64,000 nucleotides of DNA from Tethya wilhelma (taxonomy: Eukaryota; Porifera; Demospongiae; Tethyida; Tethyidae). A program made the position numbers and the translations under genes. The stretch covers positions 10,932,206 to 10,996,205 of the forward strand of contig CAXIPT010000003.1 in the NCBI GenBank assembly GCA_964030475.1, written 5' to 3'. The notes under the pieces are model-generated. The model saw nothing but the letters and a program-made list of their open reading frames with translations, ran no database searches and was not told the origin of the DNA. This document shows positions 55,301-64,000 of this stretch, piece after piece. Every line of letters starts with the position of its first letter. Position 1 is the first letter of the stretch.

Positions 55301-58300
55301 GTTGAAGAGCTGGGAGGAGCCTGCATGGGAACGAGGCTAGTATATATGGTACATACATGAGCATATAATTTATACACAAGCTGTTTTATGTATTATATGT
55401 GTTCATGCGTGCATTTATGTGTTGTAGTCTCACATGTTTCATCTCTTTATTGGGGCGAGCATGAGCGAGCCCCACATAAGCGTGTCGAACGAGGGATTTG
55501 TATGTCTGTATATATATATATATAGTACGGATCATGTGAAAGGTAAACGCCTCACGCGAGTGCGAGAAGCTCCCCCGCGAGTCGCTCGCCCGCAAGTTAG
55601 CACTGCAAGTATATACACTGAAAAAACAAATGGGTTATATTAACCCAAAAATATGGGTCAGACTGTCTGCAATTCAGCTAACCCATCACATTGGTTACTT
55701 TAACCAGTATATTGTTTGGGCTAAATTGACCATGAAAATTGTGGTTTAAAACAACCAAATTTTTTGGTTAAACTAACCAAAAGATGAGTAAGTTAGCATT
55801 CCACTTTTGGGTTGATTTTACCTACTTGCTGTAGGTTCTAACTATAAATTCATGGGTGTATTAACCAAAATAAAGTTACAATAACCCAGACTGCTCAGTG
55901 AAAATAACCAAACTTCAGCATCATATTTACCTATTGAAGTGCTTTATAACTCTTTTGATTAGGTCAAGTACACCAACTAAATAGTTACTTTGAACCTCGT
56001 GCAAATAATACCACAAAATGTATCCATAGCAACAGTACTGAATAATAATGGTGATGTACACACAATAGAATAGTCAATGCATACACACAAGTCAACGAAC
56101 GTAAGACACAAGTTCAACATGTGTAGGTAGTGTTTCTTTGACCTATTAACAAAGATGATAATATAAGTACATATTAAACTCAGTCTCCTGAATGCATGTA
56201 TGACTAGCTTTTACCTTTCAAGTTCATAGGTACTTCATACTGAGTAGAGTCTTGGGCCAGTATGTTCTCTCTCTTTCTCTCTCCACTTTGCTTGTTAACT
56301 AAGCCAAGCACAAAATTGGATTAACATTGCTGTTTGAAAATTTTTTCTCACCTAAAACACTCAAAATGGTGCTGTTGACCATGAAAGACATCTTCTTTTT
56401 CAGAGGATAGCCTTTTGGTTGAAGTTTTGTCCTTATTTTTTCACCTTTTCCCCTTCTTTAATAGCTATGTCTAAATTGAAACACAAAATCAGAATTTGCT
56501 GTGGTTACAGTCTATTTTTCCTACCTTAAACACTCAAGTTTGTACTGCTGACCATATCAGACATCTTCTTTTCCAAAAAAATATACTTGATAGCCTTCTT
56601 TTAGAAGATTTTCCAAGGTTTTTTTCTCTCCACTTCTTTGACAGCTGCTAAGTCTGTTTCAAAACTGCGCTACTGAGCATGCTCAGTAATGATGTCATTG
56701 CTTAGTGAAAGCCATTGTGTATTTTAACCCAATCAAGTAGTCATTTTAACCTAATAGCGGTTAATTTAACTACTAAAGCATTTAGTTAATATTACCAACT
56801 GGGGTAGCTATAACCAAGTTATGTTAAAATAACCAAGCATCGTTAACATAACCCATTGCTTGGTAGCTGTAACTGTTCTTGCAATCAGTTATTTTGACCT
56901 ATGCTGGTTAAAATGAACCATCCGTTTTTTCAGTGTATAGTAATGTACACGCGAGTGTCTAACTATGGCTCACTCGAGAAACACTCGAGTGCTTGTAGTT
57001 GTCAAAACTTCAAGCAGGAAACACTTTTAGGCTAATAGTTTTGTGGGTACTTATCAAAACTATAGTGTTCCACTCTCTATTTCAATCTATGTTGCAGTCA
57101 AAACTCGAGTAGAGCAACGAGGTTTCACTCACGAGTAGCTGTAAAAACTCGTGCCTTCACGAGTATACCACAACAACACGCGTGGAAAAACTGCTCGCGA
57201 GTTTATTGCTCACTCGTTGCTCGCGTGAGACGTTTACCTTTCATGTGATCTGTACTGTATATATATATATAGTGATGTAATCGTCCGACCGACCGCTTTC
57301 CGTATATCTGAACTATATTCTAATTGTTCCAAATTAACCGCATGCCATGCCACGTGTCTATGAAAAATTGCAAAGCCCTGAAAATATTGTAAACACTGGC
57401 CTCACACTGGGCAGATCGTTCGGGCACTGTGAAGTGTTTATGTAGGATTGGCACAGCAAAAAGCTAGAGCACGTTTTACTCCAGGTGGTAACAACCTACT
57501 CGAAGGTAAGCTCATTGTATCGCTATGTTCGTCTGCTAAATTCATACAATTACTTTATACTTGTATATGAACGCATGCATGCAGAAACCCAGCGGCAAGC
57601 CGAATAGTTTCAGCTGAATTAACTACTGCAGTATAAATGTTGGGTGTATGGAATGATGCCAATACTACTGGATAATGAGAGCAGAAAGCTAGAACAGCTG
57701 TGAGAGGCTAACACCCTGAGCTCAAGAGTCAGAACTGCTGATAACTCTGAACATGATACAGCTCAGCTGAAAATCAATGCATTAATGGTGCTGAGACCCT
57801 TGCATGAGTAGCCATGAGAGTAACTGCTAATTAACTGGCAATTAAGAGAGGATATCCCTCTTGAGCAGTAATGAGAATCACTAGCAGCCTCAAAGAAAAT
57901 TAACGCTGACTCTGTCAACCAATTTAGCCAAGGGTCTCTTACATGAATTGTGTATTTATGCCATACTCTTTCACCAGTGCTATAACAAACAATATGCTCT
58001 AGCCTCATTTTAGATAGCCTATATGTATGTTAGGCTCCCCTTTGACCTTACACTCAGTGCATGTAGAGTCAAAGGTGGAGCCTAGCTGCAACGAGGCTAA
58101 TTCCTACATGCAAAATTCCATGCGCATGCGCATGCGCTTGCTCGTGCTCGCCCCACTCCATGCTTGCATGCCACTAGTATTCAAATACAGAATGATGTTG
58201 GTAGTCCTCCTCTTCTACAAACCAGCTACAGAAGTCATCTGGACACGGTCAAGTTGCTGATAGACAGAGGTGCTAACGTCAATGGACAGGGGAAGGTATG

Positions 58301-61300
58301 CTCAGTTTGTTTACAGTGATGAGAGTCTCAGCTAGAGCTTACCAAGGAGCATCTGAGAGAAATTTTTGCACAATGATGACTTAGTATGTGTGTGCCTCTT
58401 ACTAATATTGATTCAGTTGTTATGCATATCAAAGATACATATGCATTGTTTCTAATTTGCTTTGTCTGTTCACTATACAGGATGGTACCACCCCACTCAA
58501 TATGGCTAGTCAGAAAGGACACAAGGACATAGTGGAGGTTCTGTTGAATCATGGAGCTGAAGTGGACCTCCCAAACAAGGTGAGTGTATGTATATATAAT
58601 ATATATAGTGATTGAAGGAATGTGCCACAACAGAGAGGGTCCTTTTGCTGTGAAGAAATGTGTAGAGAATGTGTATAGTGTCTGTCAGTGTCTGTATGGT
58701 GATGATGATAGTGTAGCAGGGAATGGATTATGATGATAGGTTACACTCGCATGCACTGTATTCCATGTTGGCAAGAAAGTAAAGTACATGTGACATGCAT
58801 ATTGAGATGAGTGTTTCCACTAGCCCAATCTCTCTGATTGTCTGTGTTCCATTATGTAGTGCACCCATCCACATTGTGTCCTCCCAACCTCTGATCCTAC
58901 TCTGTCACACTGATCTAGCTTCCCACTTGGTAGTGCTTATGAATATTCATGAGCATGTCCCCCACTATTGTACACACCCATTAGTGATGGTTGTGAGGAA
59001 TTTGAAGTGATTGATGAATGGAATGATCCTCTCTCTCCAGTTTGAACACTAGTCATTGTTGTTAGTCTTCTGTTCATGTTGTGGTGTTATGTTGTGTTCT
59101 CACTCCACAGAATGGTGCCACTCCTCTTTGGGCTGCATCTGCTACTGGTAGAACAGATGTGGCAAGACTGCTCATTGACCATGGAGCCAATGTCAATCAT
59201 CAAACCACTGTATGTTTAACAATATCAATTCTCTTTGTATACCATTTCAGTGTCTGTCCATTCTCATTCAGACTGAGTCTGGTCACTATCCTCTTACTGA
59301 TGCAAGTGCCGGAGGACATCTGGACACTGTGAACCTGTTAATAGAGAGAGGTGCAAAGGTCAATGCTCAAAACAAGGTATAAACTAAAAATATGCAAGGC
59401 AATGTGGGGCGAGCCTTAGCGAGCGCAGCATTTTGCATGAGTTGTACAGCGAGTGTATGGAGAATATTTGTCAGAATGCCAATGGCATAGATCTGGCTGT
59501 CAATGTGAGTATAAAACTGACACAAATGACTGTGGTGTGAGCGTCAGAAGTTTAACAACTTACACGAAGGATTGCAATGAGATGTAAAGTCTACGGGGAG
59601 GGGTTGAACTTGATACCTCTATCTCTTTCCCTTTGACACTGTATGTTGAGCTAGCCTGGCATCACCGTTTTTTCCTCTATTTTTGCCTATCTTTCTGTTG
59701 GGTGCTGCTGTTGAACTGTTTCTGTGCCTTTCTCTTATAAGGTATATGCTTTAGCATCTATCTTGTTTTAACTGTCTAAGTCTCACAACCTCTAGCTATC
59801 ATCTGATTTCTCAACTGTTTTGCTCTAGCAGAGCTGCCACTGTCTGCCATTCTCGAGTGTCTCAAAAACACACTCAAACTTATGCAGATGCATGAGTATT
59901 GCATGATACATTGTACTGATCGGTCATTGTGTTAACTAGAAATTAGTATCTGAACGCACAATTAAGACCCAACGATGACAGACGGACAGACGCTCCCTGA
60001 CGTACAACTCGTTATCTGCATGGGGCTCACTCAGACTAAAGACAGTGCATAGAGTTAATTTTCTTGTGCAATCAGTAAATTGTTCCAACCCACATTACAT
60101 CACCACACCAACCACTAGTGTATGAACAGATTAAGTCATTGTTCACAATGGTTGATAATTTGTTGGAGTGTCTTTGAGCACCATGGCATGTCTGGTATTC
60201 TATTATGTGTATTGTGTGACAATCGTATGAGTACATGCAATCAAGGTCTGATGACTAGTTTCAATCCTCACATCATATGGTGCCTATTTACGAATTACAC
60301 ATTGTGTTCCATTCACTACAGGGTGGTGCCACTCCCCTCTATCTTGCTAGTCAGAAAGGACACAAGGACATAGTGGAGGTTCTGTTGAATCATGGAGCTG
60401 AAGTGAACCTAGCAGATAAGGTGATTTCAATGATGTTTAATTACTGTAAGCGTAGAAATAAATTTAAAATCGCCGCTATTTTTGTGGGAAGCGGTCTGAG
60501 CAAAATCGCCAAATTAAATACCCACCATGTACTTGGCCATCTAAATTGGCATATTACAAATATACAGCATGCATGCCTGAGCTCCAGCCTGCCTCAGCTG
60601 TCATGACCATGCATTAATAGTATACACAATGAGATCATAGTAGATGGCAGCTTAGATTGTTGAATCTGCTAGAGCTCAGCCATGCCTAGTCTCGTCCCCA
60701 GACCCCACCCCTTCTCCAAGGAGAAAGAGGGTCTGGTATCTTTTGAGCGATTTCCCGGTTGTGTTGAGTCAGCAGTGAAAGTGGATGTCATGTGACGAGT
60801 GTGTGTGTCTGTGTATGTATACATACTCTGAATAAGCTAGGAGCAGAGCTATAGCTCTATTATAAATCTGGTGTGCGTGTGTAGGGAACCAATCACTAGA
60901 GCTGCCTGGTCAACGTTTTTACAATGTCTGATTGCTTACCAGATCCATCCTGGCTTTAATTTTATAGCCCAATTAGCACGATCTACTTTTTCACTATAGT
61001 AATACTCTTCTGTAAGCGATTCACGCAAAGCTAAGTTCCTCGATCACTGTACTGAGACATCTCGAGTCTCGTGAGATATGCAATCGAAAGGATGACTGTC
61101 ACGTGAAAACTAGAATGCTGCAATCTGATTGGTAGTTGCATTTTTAAGACTGCTGACTCAGCACAACCAGGAAATCGCTCAAAAGATACCAGACCCTCTT
61201 TCTCCTTGGAGAAGGGGTGGGGTCTGGGGACGAGACTAGCCATGCCTTAATCATGCAGCTACTTTTGTTGGTGTTTATCTACCCAGCTATAGCTACAGAA

Positions 61301-63882
61301 CTCAAATCATGTCCTTTTTCTTTAGTTGTGAAGTGTGAAAGTACTTTTAACTTGAGACAACTCCTTGCGATGGTTTTGTGGGTATCTACTCTAATTTAGT
61401 GAGAGTCCCTATGAAATTATTCTCCATGACTCTGTAATTACACGGAAAAAATTTTCTTTGTGACCTCATGACCTTGCTGTTGCCACTTGCTCTCTGTTGC
61501 CCATCTAAGTACTGAGAGCAGATGGATATACCACCCTTTTCAGTGCACGTTTGTGTCATAGTTTTATTAAGATTTGTCATGCCTGAAATTTATCAACTTA
61601 ATTTTATGAACTGCAGGATAATGACACCTCACTCAGTTTTGCTGCCTATAGAGGTCACAAGGACATGGTGAAGGTTCTGTTGAATCATGGAGCTGCAGTG
61701 GATCTCCCAGACAAGGTGGGCTATATAGTGCATTAAGTATACAACATTTCTTTGGTAGCCTCGTTCCCAGGCTTCCCCCTCTCAGAGAGTACGGAAGGGA
61801 AAGGGGGAGCCTGGTCACCAATCTCATGTGAGATACATCATTGATGAATACAACGTATTGTAGAAAGCTAGCGCCCTTCCCTTAATTCCCTGTTTTTTGC
61901 CAACCACTTCAAAAGAATTTTACAATCTGTGAGATCTGGCTCAGGCAAGTGTAAAAAGAAAGTATAGTCAACTAGGAGGCTTGTTGTATTTATCAGTAGT
62001 TCGATGTTGTAGGTTAGTAAGACATGCTTGGGCTGTCACGATGGCTTCTAGCCTCGAGGCCTCATTCTAGCCTCGTCCCCAGGCTTTTGAGTTATTTTTT
62101 TATCTGTAGACTATAGACTCAGCTAATGCAAGTAATTTTAGATTAATATACCTGGTTTTTGTTGTGCTGGCTGTATTTTCTGCTGCAAAATCTTGAGCAA
62201 ACCTCAAAGCTATTACATTTGAGAGCTAGCAACGTCACCGTGCATTTTTGCATGGGCCCAATTTTTTACCTGTTGATCGACATCTATCCTTTACGTCACT
62301 CATGTAAGATTGGCAACCCTCTGCTGTGCTTTTTTGCAAAAAAAAGCTAATGGAGGCCGGTGCCTGGGATATAGGCTATTTCTTTGGTATATTTATCATG
62401 CAGATTTGTGTCAATGCATGAGCTATAGTGAGTGATAACAATTCATGTATATTCATGATACACAGGAGGGAAGAAACCCAATAATGGATGCTATACTACT
62501 CAAACATACTGACATAGCCCTGATGTTACTACAAGCACCACATATCAATGTCAACATGCAGGATAAGGTAAAACGAATTTACCACTGCAATGCTACATGT
62601 AAAATAAATACCGTATAGCAGGAAAGTTTTGTGGTGTCTAATTATAACTATCGCAGATGTCTAGTCTCAACTCAATGATACTTGCATTTTTACTTTCATG
62701 GATGAGCTGTGCATTGCCCATTAATGGAGAATTTTACTGATAAAAAGTTTTGTGGATGGATGGTGATCCACCAAATCTGTGAAAGTTTTATAAACCCCGT
62801 GAAACTATACTGTTACAGTATAGTATCATGTACAATTATACAACTTCTAAGTGACGCTGCATAATTTTAAGCTGTTATTTTTTTTTATGTCTGACTCATG
62901 TAAGAATGGTCTGACTGCTCTGATGATGGCTGCCAGAGACAACAATATTGATGTTGTGAGAGCACTGCTAGGAATCAATGGAGTGGCCCTCAACATACAA
63001 GAAGAGGTGAGTCATTGTGGGCACATTACATCATCAATAATTAATGAGCACATGTCTCCTTGTCCCAAACAACTGTGAATTCATGTACTTCACTGAATGC
63101 TAATTTTGAGGTTTCATTTGCTGCAATGTGTATACTCACATTATGCACACATGTCTCAATGTTTCACTATGATCCAGACTGCTGGTTGGAGTGCCTTGTT
63201 TTTTGCTGTTGAAGGCGGTCACCTGGAGATTGTACAACTCCTGCTCAATGCTGGAGCAGACACCACCTTAAAAGGCAAGGTAAGATGAACTGACAACATT
63301 GATAGCATCACACATGGAAATGTTCCTTAACTATACCACGGTAGGTTTGAATGTCAATGTTGTTGTAATGTGTGTCTCTTGTGCAGGAAGGAGACACTGC
63401 ACTGGATGTAGCCATGGTTCACAAGAGAGAGGCAGTTGTAGCAGCACTTGAAGAGCATGCTTCAAAGAAGAAAGAGCCACAGTCATCAGAGCAGGGTGAC
63501 AACCAACCATTGGAACAGCCACCCACTTATGAGGTGAATTAGTATAGGATTGTATACGTATGATTTGATGGAATCATTTTTGACTTGTCCCTCTCCCTCT
63601 CTCCCTTCCTCCCTCCCTCCCTCCCTCTCTCCCTCCCTCTCTCTCTCCCTCCGTGGTCTGTCTTCCCCACAGGGTGTAGAGAGTGGTGGTGAGAGTGAGC
63701 CTCCTGAGAGGGACACCCAGACACCTCCCTCACAGCCGACTCCAGTCACTCCTCAAACTCCAACACAGACAGCTGTCTCTGATGAGCAAGGTGGTCACGA
63801 TGAGAAGGTTTCTAGTAGTCCAGGAACACCAACTCCCACCAGGAGCACCTCAAGCATAGTAGGTTGGGTCACTGAGAATTGA
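52362..63882 (+). CDS. CARD-like domain and ankyrin-repeat protein (16 exons)
   Basis: Exons in phase: 52362-52551, 52710-52820, 52945-53729, 53969-54064, 54166-54264, 58191-58295, 58481-58579, 59111-59209, 59272-59376, 60322-60420, 61617-61715, 62466-62567, 62905-63006, 63178-63279, 63387-63533, 63673-63882; 849 residues. Residues about 5-100 look like a death-fold (CARD-like) domain: ALDRCTEKLVHIFQLHPLTV, LLPPLVENTMRM, FHFIVDILKEEAWLKDVCDT. Residues about 110-360 form a helical domain (LAKFRKFWNYLSCEVLETII, LQQEMTSYTKDLQQFCKVTT) that I have seen in sponge multi-domain proteins but cannot name. Then come 12 ankyrin repeats, one per phase-0 exon of 96-105 bp (plus the start of the 63387 exon), for example GATPLWRACHYGHTAIAALL. 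The tail is Pro/Thr/Ser-rich. Probably a cytosolic adaptor for innate-immune or cell-death signalling (inference). Confidence 0.85.
54428..55338. mobile_element. TAGCCTCG-family MITE, outer element of a nest
   Basis: Left end AGCCTCGTACCAGG, then GGGAGGGCCTGGTATATAAC; right end, reverse-complemented, AGCCTCGTTCCCATGCAGG and GGGAGGGCCTGGTATATGAC. About 910 bp, no ORF, located in the 3.9-kb intron between the second and third ankyrin exons. It holds the inner element at 54747-55012. Confidence 0.75.
54747..55012. mobile_element. TAGCCTCG-family MITE inserted inside another member
   Basis: Ends TAGCCTTGTTCCCAGGCTCT and AGAGCCTGGGAACGAGGCTA. The flanks repeat TAATTTTAC (54738-54746 and 55013-55021), a target duplication of 8-9 bp. 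Subterminal blocks (AGGAAGGGAGAGAGCCTGG, ACATGAATGACGT) are also mirrored. About 266 bp, no ORF. Confidence 0.85.
55452..57270. repeat. Large nested foldback element in an ankyrin-gene intron
   Basis: Outer symmetry: ATATATATAGTACGGATCAT, GTGAAAGGTAAACGCCTCAC and GCGAG at 55508-55560 against CTCGCGTGAGACGTTTACCT and TTCATGTGATCTGTACTGTA at 57222-57262. Inner element: CACTGAAAAAACAAATGGGTTA at 55617 against the CCGTTTTTTCAGTG end at about 56937. The inner 1.3 kb contains many GGGTTA/TAACC(C/A) words in both orientations. No ORF. The left flank begins GGGGCGAGCATGAGCGAGCC. Confidence 0.7.
57271..58190. other. Rest of the large ankyrin-gene intron
   Basis: No exon or ORF recognised. At about 58030-58085 a small hairpin pairs TAGGCTCCCCTTTGAC with GTCAAAGGTGGAGCCTA. 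With CGAGGCTA at 58092-58099 and TAGCCTCA at 58000 it may be a shrunken TAGCCTCG-family element. Confidence 0.4.
59377..60321. other. Intron of the ankyrin gene with a GCGAGC-type repeat
   Basis: GGGGCGAGCCTTAGCGAGCG at about 59405 is of the same type as 49902 and 55452. No ORF and no ankyrin exon was found in this 945-bp intron. Confidence 0.5.
60686..61239. mobile_element. MITE with ~90-bp inverted repeats and 8-bp target duplication
   Basis: TAGTCTCGTCCCCAGACCCC ... is mirrored by GGGGTCTGGGGACGAGACTA; the arms continue through GGAGAAAGAGGGTCTGGTAT and GTTGTGTTGAGTCAGCAGT with very few mismatches. GCCATGCC flanks both ends. A variant of the TAGCCTCG family, in the intron between ankyrin exons at 60322 and 61617. 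Confidence 0.9.
61756..61830. repeat. TAGCCTCG-family end (partial)
   Basis: TAGCCTCGTTCCCAGGC followed by a hairpin-forming CTTCCCCCTCTC ... AAGGGGGAGCCTGG. I found no matching right end nearby, so this is a solo or truncated copy. Confidence 0.6.
62070..62377. mobile_element. TAGCCTCG-family element, source or sister of the 42236 copy
   Basis: Left end TAGCCTCGTCCCCAGGC, right end near GCCTGGGATATAGGCTA. Almost the same sequence, with the flanking intron and next exon, is at 42236-42560. No ORF. Confidence 0.65.
62609..62826. mobile_element. MITE with TACCGTATAG-type ends
   Basis: Left TACCGTATAGCAGGAAAGTT; right end reverse-complemented TACTGTAACAGTATAGTTTC then GGGGTTTATAAAACTTTC. About 218 bp in the intron after the ankyrin exon 62466-62567. 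Related to 38549-38926 and to the truncated copy before the N at 42835. Confidence 0.6.
63589..63655. repeat. Polypyrimidine CCCT/CTCC tract in the last intron
   Basis: CTCCCT repeats fill most of the last intron of the ankyrin gene. Minus-strand frames rich in Arg/Glu/Gly across it are artefacts of the repeat. Confidence 0.9.
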
Positions 63883-63892
63883 AGACCTCCTC

Positions 63893-63953
63893 ACACACCC
63901 ACACGCACACACACACCCACACATGCACACACACACACACACACACCCACACA

Positions 63954-64000
<47 letters not shown>
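63893..64000. repeat. (CA)n microsatellite in the 3' region of the ankyrin gene
   Basis: Imperfect then perfect CA repeats from just after the TGA (63880-63882) to the window end. The 3' UTR and poly(A) signal lie beyond or within it. Confidence 0.95.

Noticed and set aside
55617..56937. Interstitial telomere repeats
   Set aside because: The GGGTTA/TAACC words are irregularly spaced and interrupted, and inverted ends show a mobile element instead.
63486..63749. Arg/Glu/Gly-rich minus-strand ORFs
   Set aside because: They translate the polypyrimidine tract of the last ankyrin-gene intron.
1..64000. CRISPR arrays, bacterial operons or bacterial contamination
   Set aside because: No regularly spaced direct repeats of CRISPR type, and host genes have spliceosomal introns and animal domain combinations; the DUF4139 gene alone does not indicate bacterial DNA.

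Overview
The window looks like nuclear DNA of an early-branching animal, most likely a demosponge such as Amphimedon queenslandica (inference, no search run). The genes are eukaryotic, with many short GT-AG introns (often 60-200 bp). They include metazoan-type tyrosine kinases, a one-exon-per-repeat ankyrin protein and RNA-binding protein exons. The DNA between them is AT-rich and crowded with small inverted-repeat elements. Five isolated single Ns (12990, 17676, 22734, 42835, 44329) and a sixth at 47037 mark joins in a draft assembly; several coincide with the ends of repeats or duplications.

Layout. 1-9400: decayed transposons (a DDE-type ORF with a nonsense codon, a Mutator-like remnant, a Tc1-like fragment) and an unassigned Lys-rich ORF pair. 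10505-12072, minus: seven exons of an RBM5/RBM10-like splicing factor, with neither RRM nor G-patch exons found. 12990-17675: more transposon coding, including a disrupted transposase-like gene with a zinc knuckle and flanking direct repeats. 18870-25063: three copies of an intronless DUF4139-family gene with an inserted ubiquitin-like domain: one pseudogene, one copy ending at an N, one complete. 25667-35229: two tandem 11-exon paralogues, each encoding a TKL-like kinase, a PH domain, a Pro/Tyr-rich linker and a C-terminal tyrosine kinase. 35737-36645, minus: ICMT. 40865-41649: a compact TATA-to-poly(A) gene for a secreted peptide-precursor-like protein. 42-51 kb: repeats plus 3' exons of two otherwise missing genes. 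52362-63882: a 16-exon gene with a CARD-like N-terminus, an unnamed middle domain, 12 ankyrin repeats and a Pro/Thr-rich tail.

The outstanding item is the tandem dual-kinase pair. I reconstructed both genes exon by exon; all phases agree and both reading frames stay open (1010 and 1015 residues). The order kinase-PH-linker-tyrosine kinase matches no animal kinase family I know. The DUF4139/ubiquitin-like fusion is the second candidate novelty. Signalling and adaptor genes dominate the host content (dual kinases, CARD-ankyrin protein, prenyl-protein methyltransferase, secreted precursor), but nothing in the sequence shows that they act in one pathway.
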